A DNA stretch of 64,000 bases from Opitutia bacterium ISCC 52. Lineage in GTDB: Bacteria; Verrucomicrobiota; Verrucomicrobiia; Opitutales; UBA2995. Positions 25,895-35,142 of the stretch are shown here, piece after piece; within the stretch, counting starts at the first letter, position 1, and each line of letters begins with the position of its first letter. The DNA lies in assembly GCA_014529675.2 (NCBI GenBank), contig CP076040.1:1798001-1862000 (forward strand), given 5' to 3'. The translations under genes were made by a program, and so were the position numbers. The notes below the pieces were generated by a model. The model was not told the origin of the DNA. It searched no databases and saw only the letters and a list, made by a program, of their open reading frames with translations.

Positions 25895-28800
25895 TTACTC
25901 ACCCATAGGGTGTTCCTTCAGGATTTCCTCCACCATGTAGAAACCCTGACGATCTTTTACTTCGCCACGAATGCGGGTCACAACATCAGGATCAATCAAA
26001 GTTGCAGGCCGCCCTTTGATAGAGGCAAAGTTTTCGCGCACATAGAAAATCACCGCTGCTATTTCCTCGTCGGTCAGCATATCCTGGAAGCCAGTCATGG
26101 GCGGAACCCCGGTGGATGGGTCATAAGTCTTGCCGTTGACATCAATAGGGCCCCAAAGGCCTTTCATGATGACTTTGATTAAGCGTTCATCGTCTCCACG
26201 AATCCATTTGTTGTTATTGAGTGGTGGATAGATGTTGGCTACGGTGCCTTTGCCATCTTCGCCGTGACAGGTAATGCAGTGGGCATCTCGCGAATAGACT
26301 TCGCGACCCATTTCGAAAACCTTCAAAGCTGCAGCAGGCATATTCGTTTGAGGAGGGCGTTCGTATTTATTTTCGTATACGTAGGGTGTAAACTCCTCAC
26401 CCGATGCGTAGCTTAGTGCCAATGGATTATTGGAAAGATCGATACTGCCGCTTTGGTGCAGAGAGCGAATGTCATCACCCAAGGTTTCCATGATCGCCGT
26501 TATCGTGTGGCCCATCCATTTTGTGATTGGGTTCCGAAGCCCTTCGATAGTGATAAGAGCACCTTCTTTGTTATCCATCCAAGACGAAGCCACAATGGCT
26601 TCCAGACGCACTCGGGGGTGACTGTCGTTGGCGGCTTTGAGGAATAGCTCCATGTAGTCCTCGATTTTTTGATACGTGTAACGAAGCACGCGAACAGCGC
26701 CCGAACGAGTTTGGTGTTTCGTTTCGTTCAAGCATTGGCGAAGCAGTCCTTCATCCACTTGGTGGTGTCCCCAGGTGACCCACAGTGCTTCCAGTAAGTG
26801 GCGCTCATAATAAGGGTCGCTACGGTCAAGGCCGGCTGCCCATTTACGGACGGCGGGAAGGACGTCTTCTGTGTCACGTGCTTGTAGTTCACGCTGTGTC
26901 CGGTAGCGAGTGCGATACTCGGGGAGTTTCAAGTTTTCCAATAGATCGGGGATCTTGGCTCCAGCTACCTTGGCTGGCTTTACGAGTGGGCGGTCTGGAT
27001 AGGTTATGCGGTAGATGCGGCCGTGGTCATGGTCGCGATTGGGGTCGCGGGCCGAGTGCTGCATGTGGCCGATCAATGGGTTGTGCCAGTCGACAATATA
27101 AAGGGATCCATCGGGCGCAAACTCCAGGTCGACGGGGCGGAAGTTAGGATCTTTGGAATAGATTAAGTCCTGTCTTATTTCTCCTGTGAATCCGCCTTCG
27201 TCATCCTCCCAGACTTTGTGCTGTTTGGTGCCAAGGAAACCAATCGTATTGTTTATCAAAAAGTCTCCCTGGTGTTCTTCTGGGAAATGGCGTGAGTAAA
27301 CAAACTCTGCACCCGAGGTGGGTCGAACGCGGTGGGTGGTGAATTCGTCAACCTTTGCGATTTCGTATCCGTGAGGCACTTTAGCCGAAAGGGGAAGTGA
27401 CCACCAGTTATTGCCGCCAGAGGCGTCTGCCAGGTAATTTTGACCCCATTCATCGTAGGCGATTCCCCAGGGGTTGTTTACATCTGTCTGCATGAACCGA
27501 TCAAGTTTCCAGGAGTGAGGATCGAAGCGCCAGGCGCCACCATCGGTCATGCGTTCAGGACCGTAGGGAGTTTCTACCTGTGAGTGAAGGAAACGACCTT
27601 CGCACATATAGAATGCGCCGGAAGGATCACTGGTGTAGGCTGAGATGGCGTGATGGGTGTCAGCGGAATCGAAACCCGCAACCATAATCTCTGAGCGGTC
27701 GGCTCTGTCATCTCCGTCATCATCGATGAGTTTGATTAAGTTGGGTTCCTGCGTGACGTAAACGCCGTCTTGGGCGATTTCAAATCCCATCGGCAAGTGT
27801 AGGTTTTCTGCAAATACGATTTGTTTGTCGGCTACGCCGTCGTTGTTTGTATCTTCAAATATCAGGATTTTGTCGTTCGGAAGAGGGTCACCGGGTTCCC
27901 AGTGCGGGTAGGAGGGCATGACAGATACCCAGAGACGTCCTTTATTATCGAACGCCATTTGGACCGGGTTCTTCAGGTCAGGGAAACTTGAGTGGGAGGC
28001 GAACTGGGAGATCTTATATCCGTCGGCGACTGTAAATTCATCCATCACTGCCACATCATCGAGAAATTCAATCGGCAGGGTGTAGTTGGTTTCTACATTG
28101 ACCAGGTCTCTGGTCTTTTTGTCGTCAATGACCAGGTCGCGTTCGTTACCTTGAACGACGGCGTGAATCTTCTGATCCCGCAGAGAGGTCATCTCGCGGA
28201 GTTTGAGGATTTCCTCTGGGTAATTAACGTTACCGTAAGGTTTGTGGCGTCGACCGTGCACGTGCACATCGTTGAGCATGCGGTAATCGTTATACCAGTA
28301 CCAGTTCTTCTCTTGGACTGCTTCGTATGCTTTTTCGCGAGCGGTGCGAGACAAGGTTTTGGAATCCCTTTCGCCGGACAATGCAGCCAGTAATTCTTCA
28401 GCGAGGAGCTGGTGTCCTCGGTCATTTAGTAGAAAGCCGTTGATGGTGAGTGGTTCATCGGAATAACGATACCACTCACTGGATGGCCCATAGAGATCAA
28501 TGAATCCTATGCCTCGGTCATGAGCTACCTGACGCATGGTCTCGGTGTAAGCCGCTAGGCGTCGGTTTTCTTGATTGCCCGTGGGTAGGTCGAAATCGGC
28601 CGAGCGATCCTCAAATGCGATAGGCGAAACCAGAATGATGCGTGGCGCCGACTTTCCATTGTATGCCTGCTCGTTGGTATGGGTAATCCAAGCGTCCAAC
28701 TCGTTGTAGAAATTGTCGAGTCCTTCAAAGCCATCGAACGACTCATTGTAGCCAAAGAATGCCAGTATCGTGTCCGCAGCCACCGTAGTTAGCCACTCGT

Positions 28801-29137
28801 CTGGCATGGGATAGAACCCACGACCGTCGTGGAAAGTTTTGTCTGGGTGAAATTTCTCAGCACCGGGGAAGGCCCATTGGGTCTCGCGTGAGGAGTGTGC
28901 TCGAAATCCCGGTGTATCCCCGGGGAAGCAGAGGTTCCGAACGATGAGTTCGTCCTTAGGGAAACGACGCTGCAAATCGGTTTCAAAATAGGGAAAGTGA
29001 ATCATCCGCTCGCCGAGGCCATTTCCAAGAAGGACGAGGTGTTCGCCTTTTTTGAATTTGAGTGGCAATGAATCGGCGAATGCAAAAGTGCTTACCAGCG
29101 TGGTTAGGGTAATGAGCGCGAGGCTTTTTAACTTCAT
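25895..29137 (-). CDS. SGNH hydrolase - PVC-type membrane-bound dehydrogenase - HEAT - cytochrome c fusion
   Basis: An exported 1080-residue multidomain protein. Residues 1-21 are a signal peptide. Residues ~25-260 form an SGNH/GDSL-like domain (LVLLGNGLGERM, FFGYNESFDGFEG). Residues ~370-720 form the PVC-type dehydrogenase beta-propeller (NKGRLWVSVMPSYPHWEPGD, PVDLEFAPDGSLYIVDWHNP). HEAT-like helical repeats follow (~750-900), then a C-terminal cytochrome c domain with CITCH and the distal Met in PPMTGF. Such proteins are numerous in PVC bacteria and are thought to oxidise sugars or alcohols in the periplasm. Here the natural partners are the glycosylasparaginase, ThuA and Gfo/Idh genes on the same strand. 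Confidence 0.9.
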   Translation of the reverse strand: MKLKSLALITLTTLVSTFAFADSLPLKFKKGEHLVLLGNGLGERMIHFPYFETDLQRRFPKDELIVRNLCFPGDTPGFRAHSSRETQWAFPGAEKFHPDKTFHDGRGFYPMPDEWLTTVAADTILAFFGYNESFDGFEGLDNFYNELDAWITHTNEQAYNGKSAPRIILVSPIAFEDRSADFDLPTGNQENRRLAAYTETMRQVAHDRGIGFIDLYGPSSEWYRYSDEPLTINGFLLNDRGHQLLAEELLAALSGERDSKTLSRTAREKAYEAVQEKNWYWYNDYRMLNDVHVHGRRHKPYGNVNYPEEILKLREMTSLRDQKIHAVVQGNERDLVIDDKKTRDLVNVETNYTLPIEFLDDVAVMDEFTVADGYKISQFASHSSFPDLKNPVQMAFDNKGRLWVSVMPSYPHWEPGDPLPNDKILIFEDTNNDGVADKQIVFAENLHLPMGFEIAQDGVYVTQEPNLIKLIDDDGDDRADRSEIMVAGFDSADTHHAISAYTSDPSGAFYMCEGRFLHSQVETPYGPERMTDGGAWRFDPHSWKLDRFMQTDVNNPWGIAYDEWGQNYLADASGGNNWWSLPLSAKVPHGYEIAKVDEFTTHRVRPTSGAEFVYSRHFPEEHQGDFLINNTIGFLGTKQHKVWEDDEGGFTGEIRQDLIYSKDPNFRPVDLEFAPDGSLYIVDWHNPLIGHMQHSARDPNRDHDHGRIYRITYPDRPLVKPAKVAGAKIPDLLENLKLPEYRTRYRTQRELQARDTEDVLPAVRKWAAGLDRSDPYYERHLLEALWVTWGHHQVDEGLLRQCLNETKHQTRSGAVRVLRYTYQKIEDYMELFLKAANDSHPRVRLEAIVASSWMDNKEGALITIEGLRNPITKWMGHTITAIMETLGDDIRSLHQSGSIDLSNNPLALSYASGEEFTPYVYENKYERPPQTNMPAAALKVFEMGREVYSRDAHCITCHGEDGKGTVANIYPPLNNNKWIRGDDERLIKVIMKGLWGPIDVNGKTYDPSTGVPPMTGFQDMLTDEEIAAVIFYVRENFASIKGRPATLIDPDVVTRIRGEVKDRQGFYMVEEILKEHPMGE

Positions 29138-29262
29138 AGATAAGAGGTGTATGTAAAGTGCTTGGATTGGGAAAGAGGATTTTTTCGGGATATCTTAATA
29201 GCTATGACCGGATGATGGATATCCTGTGAACACAGGACAAAATTGAGTTTGGTTTAGCTAAA

Positions 29263-30627
29263 TTAGCTTTGTTTCCAAAGCTCGTCACCCATCTCCCAGC
29301 CTCGACGCACCGGTTCCTTGATAAATGTGTTGAGCTCCGGCTGATCGGACACCTCCATTTTCTCGGCATCCCATTCGAAGCTTTTGCCTGTTTTCTGAGC
29401 GAGAACGCCCAGTAGGCCAACTTCTGTCAGGCGGCTGGCGTAATCAAAATTGGATCCCGGTTTAGGGCCTTCGTGCTTGATCGCCCGAACCCATTCGTCC
29501 ACCTGATTGCCCTTGATACGTTCGAATGTCTTGGGCGGCAGGTTTTTGCGGAAATCTTGCCAATATTCTTCTGGATACAGGCGGGGGCTGTTGGGGCGGT
29601 TATTGTGAGCAATGACTCCTTTATTACCGACCATCGCCATGTTGAAGTCGTCGTCCCATTCTCGTTCGCCATTGGTGGGATTGGTGAGTGGCTTGCGGCC
29701 TTCATACCAGGACACTTTGAGCGGGGACTTGCCCTTGCGAGGAAAAGTCCATTCCACAACAGAGCTCTGCGCTACGATCCCAGGATAGGGGTTTTCTATG
29801 TCCCTGACCTTGATTGAGCTGGGCATCCCGAGCTCCAGTGCCCAGAAGGGGGCATCGAAGGTATGGCAGATCCAATCTCCTAACTGACCGTTGCCGAATT
29901 GGAAAAAGCTGCGCCAGGATTTGGGCAGGTAAATATTATTGTATTTGATGTCGCTTGCTGTGGGACCTTTCCAAAGATCCCAATTCAGGTGTGTTGGTTC
30001 TGCTTCTGGTTCAGGAGGTAATGTGGAAGGTAGACGAAAGGACTTGTCCGGACCAAACAACGGACCTCGGTTGTAAATGATCACTTCCTCAATGTCTCCA
30101 ATAGCCCCGGCCTGATACCATTCTTTGACGTAGCGGATGCCTTCTGTGGCATGCCCCTGGTTTCCCATTTGGGTGACGACATCGTAGTAGTTGGCTGCTT
30201 TACGAAGGGTGCGAGCCTGCCAGACGTTGTGAACGAGGGGCTTTTCTGTTAGGACATGTTTCCCCATGGCCATCGCCGAATAAGTGGCCACGAAATGAGT
30301 ATGGTCTGGGGTGGCAATTACAACGGCATCGATTTCTTTGTCCTGCTTGTCCAACATTTCGCGGAAATCCTGATACTGAGGAATCATAGGAAAATCCTTA
30401 TAAGTGCTGGCACCATTTTTCTCATCCACATCGCAAAATGCGACGAGGTTCTCATCGACCAGAGCATTGATTGAGGCACGTCCGCGTCCGCCAGCTCCGA
30501 TCACGGCAACATTGAGTTTGCTGTTGGCCGATGCACCTGCACTGCCAATGGCGAATTTGGGGAGACTGACAGAAGCCGCCACTACGGCAGCTCCTTTCAT
30601 GAAGTTTCTTCTGTTGAGGTTATTCAT
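29263..30627 (-). CDS. Tat-exported Gfo/Idh/MocA family oxidoreductase
   Basis: A 454-residue NAD(P)-dependent sugar oxidoreductase. The twin-arginine signal is NRRNFMKGAAVVAASVSLPK. The Rossmann motif is VAVIGAGGRGRASI, with DAVVIATPDHTH and the catalytic EKPLVH (Lys of the EKP motif). The middle and end follow the PVC-type pattern (GNQGHATEGIRYVKEWYQAG, FGNGQLGDWICHTFDAPFWAL). The frame opens further upstream, but ATG 30627 with the AGGAAAA site in front is preferred. Export with bound cofactor by Tat suggests periplasmic glucose-fructose-oxidoreductase-like chemistry. Its closest relative in the window is at 32948-34387. Confidence 0.92.
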   Translation of the reverse strand: MNNLNRRNFMKGAAVVAASVSLPKFAIGSAGASANSKLNVAVIGAGGRGRASINALVDENLVAFCDVDEKNGASTYKDFPMIPQYQDFREMLDKQDKEIDAVVIATPDHTHFVATYSAMAMGKHVLTEKPLVHNVWQARTLRKAANYYDVVTQMGNQGHATEGIRYVKEWYQAGAIGDIEEVIIYNRGPLFGPDKSFRLPSTLPPEPEAEPTHLNWDLWKGPTASDIKYNNIYLPKSWRSFFQFGNGQLGDWICHTFDAPFWALELGMPSSIKVRDIENPYPGIVAQSSVVEWTFPRKGKSPLKVSWYEGRKPLTNPTNGEREWDDDFNMAMVGNKGVIAHNNRPNSPRLYPEEYWQDFRKNLPPKTFERIKGNQVDEWVRAIKHEGPKPGSNFDYASRLTEVGLLGVLAQKTGKSFEWDAEKMEVSDQPELNTFIKEPVRRGWEMGDELWKQS

Positions 30628-30680
30628 GTTGTTTTTCCTAGGGTAACAAAGTTTCGGGGTTAAATATTTGGGTATTCGTT

Positions 30681-30753
30681 CGGCGCGGCAGGGATGCCGT
30701 CTCCCTACCATCTTGTATGAGAAAGGTAGGGCAAGAGCGTCCTCGCTCTGCCA
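30681..30753. repeat. REP doublet, GGTAGGGC family, tail-to-tail
   Basis: The first arm GGCAGGGATGCCGTCTCCC runs into CTACC (ending 30709) and the second arm GGTAGGGCAAGAGCGTCCTC begins at 30725. Each arm is a hairpin with GTAG at its foot. The orientation is opposite to the doublets at 18032 and 44231. It fills most of the gap upstream of the oxidoreductase gene. Confidence 0.75.
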
Positions 30754-30764
30754 TTCTGATCTTC

Positions 30765-31703
30765 TTAGTACGTAAACGCATCTCGTAATAGCTTCAAACT
30801 TTTAGGAATGGCCGTGCGGTAATCTTCCATGCCTTCAAATTCCAGGGAGATCCAGCCATGGTAATTGTTTTTATGTAACATCTTGGCGACTGCCGGATAA
30901 TCGATATCCAACTCATACCATTGACCACCACCGTAGTAGGTCTTGGCCTGAACGAAGAATGCGCGTTCGGCCATGACCTCGAGTTGTGCGGTTCGATTTT
31001 CCAAAAAGTTTCCGGTATCGAGGGTGACTTGCAGCCAGGGAGAATCGATGGCGTCGACTATGCGCAATACACCTTTGGCTGTCAGGCCGAGTCCCCAGTG
31101 ATTTTCCAGTCCCATGACTACGCCGTGTTTTTCTGCAGTGGGTAGACATTTTTCAAAAGCTTCAATGACCCAGGGAAATGCATCGTCCTCAGTGTAACCT
31201 GGTAACGGAGGCTCGATACCCTTATCGGCCATCAGTTCGTTGAAACTTCCAGATGTACCCCAGCGGCCGGTGTTTACTCGCATGGCTGGTATACCGAGTC
31301 GTCCACAAATCTCGATCTGTCCAATGGTCAGATCTATATTGCGTTGTCGCTCTTCCTTGTCCGGGGAAACAAACCCCTGGTGTGTGGACATGGCGCACAA
31401 CGGAAGGCCTTGACGAAAGGCATGCCGTTTGAGCGACTGCATGTAGGAATTGGAGAGCAGATCGTTTTGCTCAAATTGGTAAAGGAGAAGTTCTACACCA
31501 TCAAATCCATACTCGGCTGCGATATCGATACACTTATGAAGGTCTCGCAGTTCGTCATTGCGGAACCGCCAGAGTGAATAGGTGGAAAGTGCTATCGGAT
31601 TGGAGCGCCTCGATGAAGCATGGGAGGCGGCATTTCCGACGGTAGCCAATCCGGCAAGGGGTAGGGCAGCCAGGGAAGATTGAAGAAAAGATCTGCGATT
31701 CAT
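30765..31703 (-). CDS. Tat-type exported sugar phosphate isomerase/epimerase-like TIM barrel
   Basis: A 312-residue xylose-isomerase-like barrel. The signal sequence is NRRSFLQSSLAALPLAGLA. Metal-site segments are GVVMGLENHWG (Glu), WLQVTLDTGNFL (Asp), VQAKTYYGGG and GWISLEFEG (Glu). It sits upstream of a Gfo/Idh oxidoreductase on the same strand, separated by a REP doublet, and downstream of the PepSY wreck. The oxidoreductase and isomerase pairing is recurrent in this window and in PVC genomes, and suggests oxidation followed by isomerisation of a sugar in the periplasm. Confidence 0.88.
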   Translation of the reverse strand: MNRRSFLQSSLAALPLAGLATVGNAASHASSRRSNPIALSTYSLWRFRNDELRDLHKCIDIAAEYGFDGVELLLYQFEQNDLLSNSYMQSLKRHAFRQGLPLCAMSTHQGFVSPDKEERQRNIDLTIGQIEICGRLGIPAMRVNTGRWGTSGSFNELMADKGIEPPLPGYTEDDAFPWVIEAFEKCLPTAEKHGVVMGLENHWGLGLTAKGVLRIVDAIDSPWLQVTLDTGNFLENRTAQLEVMAERAFFVQAKTYYGGGQWYELDIDYPAVAKMLHKNNYHGWISLEFEGMEDYRTAIPKSLKLLRDAFTY

Positions 31704-31800
31704 TAATAACCGAATAGTCGATTGTTTGAAGAACGTCCAGAAGACTTGTTTGATCCTAGGATTTTAATCAGTGAATTGGACCAGCTCCTAAACCTGGAGG

Positions 31801-32895
31801 CTAACTGGCTCTTCGTTTTACCCGCCTCCAACGCTTCACTGAAACCCACAAACCGGTAACCACCAACACGGTTCCGCCAATGGACAATAATCCCCAGATG
31901 AATTGAGGAATCGTTCCATAGGTTCCAAAGGTATGTAGTCTCCCAAAGTTGCGTCGATACCAGGCAACCATGCCTTTCGCTTTTATGCTGCCGTCTCGAC
32001 GTTCCAATTCTTCACCCGTGTAAGGGTTCATGTAGAGTTGTATGTTGTTGTTCGAACCCTCGCTGAAGAAGAAGGCATGAGCGGCGCTTTCACGGTTGGA
32101 AGGTTGGAAACCCGTCCACCGAACATCGGCCATCAGTGATTTTACTTTTTCAACTAAAGGATCGATCGGGAGTTTCTCGACCCCTGCCGGTGCGGTCACG
32201 GTGGGCCGTGGGGGTTGGCTAGGAGTATCCTGCATCTTGTCTAATAACGGCCAGACATGGCGACCCTAGGTAAAAGTGAGGCCCGTTATCCCCATGATGA
32301 TGAGCGGAACCAGTGCGACTAATCCCAAGGCATTGTGCCAGTCGAGGGCCTGGCCTCGTTTCCAGGCACGGACGAACGTGCGTCCTCGTAGTGGCCACCA
32401 AAGGACCAGGCCAATTATACAGGTTAAGGCGAGGATTAAGGAGCTGATCGCTGCTAATTGCTGACCGATTTTTCCTGCGGCCAAATGTCTGTGAATATCA
32501 ATCATTAGATGACTGATCGAAAACCCATCATTTAAGCGGATGAGTTCTCCTGTGTAAGGGTTCAAGAACACACGTCCACCTGAGGTATAGGCACTATAAG
32601 CATGTTCTGGAGATCTGGGAATCCCTAGGTGGTTGACCCGCAACGGAGGATCAGCTGTTCGATAGGCATCTATAACTTCCGCAACCGAGAGCGGATCTTC
32701 AGTAACTTCCAGTTGGAACAATTCTTTTTGTTCCAACTGGAAAATTTCCTGTTCAAAAATTAAGATGCCTCCAGTTAAACAAATGAGCGCAATAGGGATA
32801 GCAGCAATCCATCCAATCCAGAAATGCAGATGAAACCAGATGGAACGATTCTTTTGGGATCCTTCCGTGGTGAGATGCTTATTCGTGGGGTCCAT
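31801..32895 (-). pseudogene. PepSY-domain membrane protein interrupted by an in-frame TAG
   Basis: The 5' part (32895 to the stop at 32266-32268) encodes an N-terminal membrane helix, a PepSY-type periplasmic domain (AYTSGGRVFLNPYTGEL), HRHLAAGKIG and further helices to ITGLTFT. The 3' part (31801-32265) continues in the same frame: GRHVWPLLDKMQDTP, then a second PepSY-like region (NIQLYMNPYTGEELERR) and a last helix (LLSIGGTVLVVTGLW). Replacing the amber codon with Trp or Tyr gives one 364-residue PepSY_TM protein, a family linked to siderophore reduction. A TTG at 32907 is also in frame, but ATG 32895 is preferred. Probably inactivated by one nonsense mutation. Confidence 0.8.
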
Positions 32896-32947
32896 GTGTA
32901 GAAGCAAGAAATGTGAATGGACTAGTCAAACTAGTCAAAGCTTCCTG

Positions 32948-34387
32948 TTATGATTTCACAAATTTCCCAGCTGTCTTTGCAGTCAAATCCTGTGCTCGCC
33001 ATCCTTTGCGAGCTTTTACATCGACCAACTTAGCGGCTTCAGAATTGTCATTGGTGATCTTCATTTTCATCGGATCCCAAACAACTGACTGGCCGGTGCG
33101 AATCGCCATCGTTCCCAGAACAATAACTTCGGTCAATGGTGCCGCGTAGTTGAAATTTGAACACGGTTGTTCACCCGTGTTTAGGCCATTCACCCAATCT
33201 GCAAAAATTCCATCCACACGCGGAATGGTTTTGGGAACCCGCTTACTCGGATTCTTCCGGTATTCCTGCCACATGGAGTCGGGGAGAAGTTGCGGGCTGT
33301 TGGGGCGCATTCCAGGATGGTAGATGGCTCCTTTGTTTCCGATCATGATCATGCCATCCACCGGCATCTTCTTTTCGCCGAGTAACTGAGGCTTGATAGG
33401 TACCGTAGGGCCTTCGAACCAGCGAAGTCTTACTGGAGGCTGACTACCGCGTTTGGGGAATTCGTATGAAACGATGGAGCCGTTAGGAGTTACCAGTGGA
33501 TCGACTCGCTCCACATCGACATCAATCCGAGTTGGGTAGCCTAAATCCAGTGCCCAGTAAGGTGTATCAATCGTGTGGCAGCCAATGTCGCCTAGGCCAC
33601 CGCAACCGAAGTCCCACCAGGCACGCCAGGTGAAAGGATGCAGGTCGTCGCTATAGCCTACTTCTTTTTCAACGGGTCCTTTCCAGGCGTCCCAGTCGAT
33701 GTCCTTGGGGACTTTCACTTTGGGAGGAAAGCTCTTTGAAGTGAGTCCCTTAAAGCCAAAACCTTTTTCCGGACGATTGGTCCAACAAATGACTTCTTCT
33801 ACATCACCAATCAGTCCGGCTTGATACCATTCCTTAATCAGGCGGGCTCCTTCGAAGGAGTGGCCTTGATTACCCATTTGGGTAATCAGGTTATTCTGAT
33901 TGGTCAGTTGTTGTAGCGTGCGCAATTCCGTCACCGAATGAGCAAGTGGCTTTTGAATAAATACATGCTTGCCCATCGACATGGCCAGGTGAGCGGCGGC
34001 AAAGTGAGAGCTGTCGTGAGTGGCGATACCCACCGCATCGATTTTGTCACCCATCTCAATGAACATCTTGCGGAAGTCCTGATAAATTTTTGCACCTGGA
34101 TAAAGTTGTTTGCATCCATCGATGAAATTCACCGGTTTGCCATCGATATGTATAGGAGTGCGGCTAGGGTCATTGCGAAGATCCACATCGCAGAGCCCTA
34201 CGATATTGCAGGCACCAATAAAGTTTCGAAGATTACCGATGCCTTGTCCTCCGAGTCCGACCCAGGCCAGGTTGGGCTTTTGGGCTGCATGGGAAGCACC
34301 GATTCCGAGATTTGGCAAAATGAATGGGGCCGCCATGGATGCGGCTGCGGTTTTAGTAAATTGTCTGCGACTTAGGATCTGTTGCAT
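32948..34387 (-). CDS. Tat-exported Gfo/Idh/MocA family oxidoreductase
   Basis: A 479-residue paralogue of the oxidoreductase at 29263-30627. The twin-arginine signal is SRRQFTKTAAASMAAPFILP. The nucleotide-binding strand reads LAWVGLGGQGIGNLRNF, a variant of GxGxxG, followed by VGIATHDSSHF and QKPLAHS (EKP-like motif with Gln before KP). GNQGHSFEGARLIKEWYQAG and DFGCGGLGDIGCHTIDTPYWAL are PVC-subfamily signatures. An insertion of about 25 residues near residues 80-105 (NFIDGCKQLYPGAKIYQDF region) extends it. Likely a periplasmic sugar oxidoreductase; substrate unknown. Confidence 0.9.
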   Translation of the reverse strand: MQQILSRRQFTKTAAASMAAPFILPNLGIGASHAAQKPNLAWVGLGGQGIGNLRNFIGACNIVGLCDVDLRNDPSRTPIHIDGKPVNFIDGCKQLYPGAKIYQDFRKMFIEMGDKIDAVGIATHDSSHFAAAHLAMSMGKHVFIQKPLAHSVTELRTLQQLTNQNNLITQMGNQGHSFEGARLIKEWYQAGLIGDVEEVICWTNRPEKGFGFKGLTSKSFPPKVKVPKDIDWDAWKGPVEKEVGYSDDLHPFTWRAWWDFGCGGLGDIGCHTIDTPYWALDLGYPTRIDVDVERVDPLVTPNGSIVSYEFPKRGSQPPVRLRWFEGPTVPIKPQLLGEKKMPVDGMIMIGNKGAIYHPGMRPNSPQLLPDSMWQEYRKNPSKRVPKTIPRVDGIFADWVNGLNTGEQPCSNFNYAAPLTEVIVLGTMAIRTGQSVVWDPMKMKITNDNSEAAKLVDVKARKGWRAQDLTAKTAGKFVKS

Positions 34388-34727
34388 TTGCGTTGTGGGG
34401 TTAATCGATGTGATTGATTAAAAGGGTTGTGCTACGGAAGTGTTTATTGGTTCTCCTGAGAAGACATTTCTAGCAGGTTTGTCAGATCCGATGTAAACAG
34501 AATGGTTTCTCGGCTGGTAGATATGTGGTTGAAAAGATTTTTCTAAGACACGGCGAGTATAAAGAATCTCGTTTTATTTAATGTCGATACCTTGAACGAT
34601 TTAAGCCTTCGAAGTTGGGCGTTTTTAAGTTTACTGTTCGTGAGCATTTGTAAACCAAAGTTAATATTTGCAGCTCTTTGTTTTGCTGAATGATCCCACT
34701 TTCTTTGGATATTCCATCGCGGAACAA
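34388..34727. other. Intergenic stretch with no recognised feature
   Basis: Between the oxidoreductase gene and the small plus-strand ORF I see AT-rich sequence without a credible gene, hairpin or repeat. It probably contains the promoter of the minus-strand oxidoreductase gene, but no hexamers stand out. Confidence 0.4.
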
Positions 34728-34952
34728 ATGTCGAATGATGACATGCAAAGTAATATTTCGGTAGTCGATTTTGCTGGTTTTCTCCATGAGAATCCTGGCG
34801 CACGGAGAGTTTGGGAAGCGCGTGAAATGCGCATTCTCAAATACAGAAGAATATTAAACCCGGACCAGGAAGATTTTTCCTTTTGGAGGAAAGCCATCCT
34901 GGCTCACCTTAAACAGTTGGATCAAGAGAACTCTATGAGCAAAACGCAATGA
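34728..34952 (+). CDS. Small hypothetical protein, possibly a gene remnant
   Basis: An ORF of 74 residues from ATG 34728 (open upstream to a TTG at 34668). The sequence is hydrophilic, with FAGFLHENPGARRVWEARE and FSFWRKAILAHLKQLDQ as its most protein-like parts. There is no signal peptide or recognised domain, and no clear ribosome site. It lies just upstream of the DUF6090 genes and could be the 3' remnant of a longer gene, since the segment looks like a helical C-terminal tail. Coding status is doubtful. Confidence 0.35.
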   Translation: MSNDDMQSNISVVDFAGFLHENPGARRVWEAREMRILKYRRILNPDQEDFSFWRKAILAHLKQLDQENSMSKTQ

Positions 34953-35040
34953 TTATTTCTTAACCGCTCCAACTACGCTAAAGCTACGATGGACACGTAA
35001 TCACGCTAATGAATCCTAAATTTTTAAGACGCCAAAAACT

Positions 35041-35092
35041 TCACCCTGTAATCTTTGTTACCTCCGTTTCATTGAGCGCAAGCGACTGTTCA
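35041..35092 (+). repeat. Repeat copy flanking the DUF6090 genes, left
   Basis: The segment reads AATCTTTGTTACCTCCGTTT then TTGAGCGCAAGCGACTGTT (35072-35090). The 19-base end is identical to 36713-36731 on the other side of the DUF6090 pair, in the same orientation, so the two genes sit between direct repeats. Confidence 0.7.
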
Positions 35093-35142
35093 AATTCTGA
35101 TTTAACCTACCGATGATCACCGATTACTGAACACTAAGACTC

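Noticed and set aside
29202-29420. Small minus-strand ORF overlapping the 3' end of the Gfo/Idh gene
   Set aside because: It is an alternate-frame shadow over an obviously coding region.
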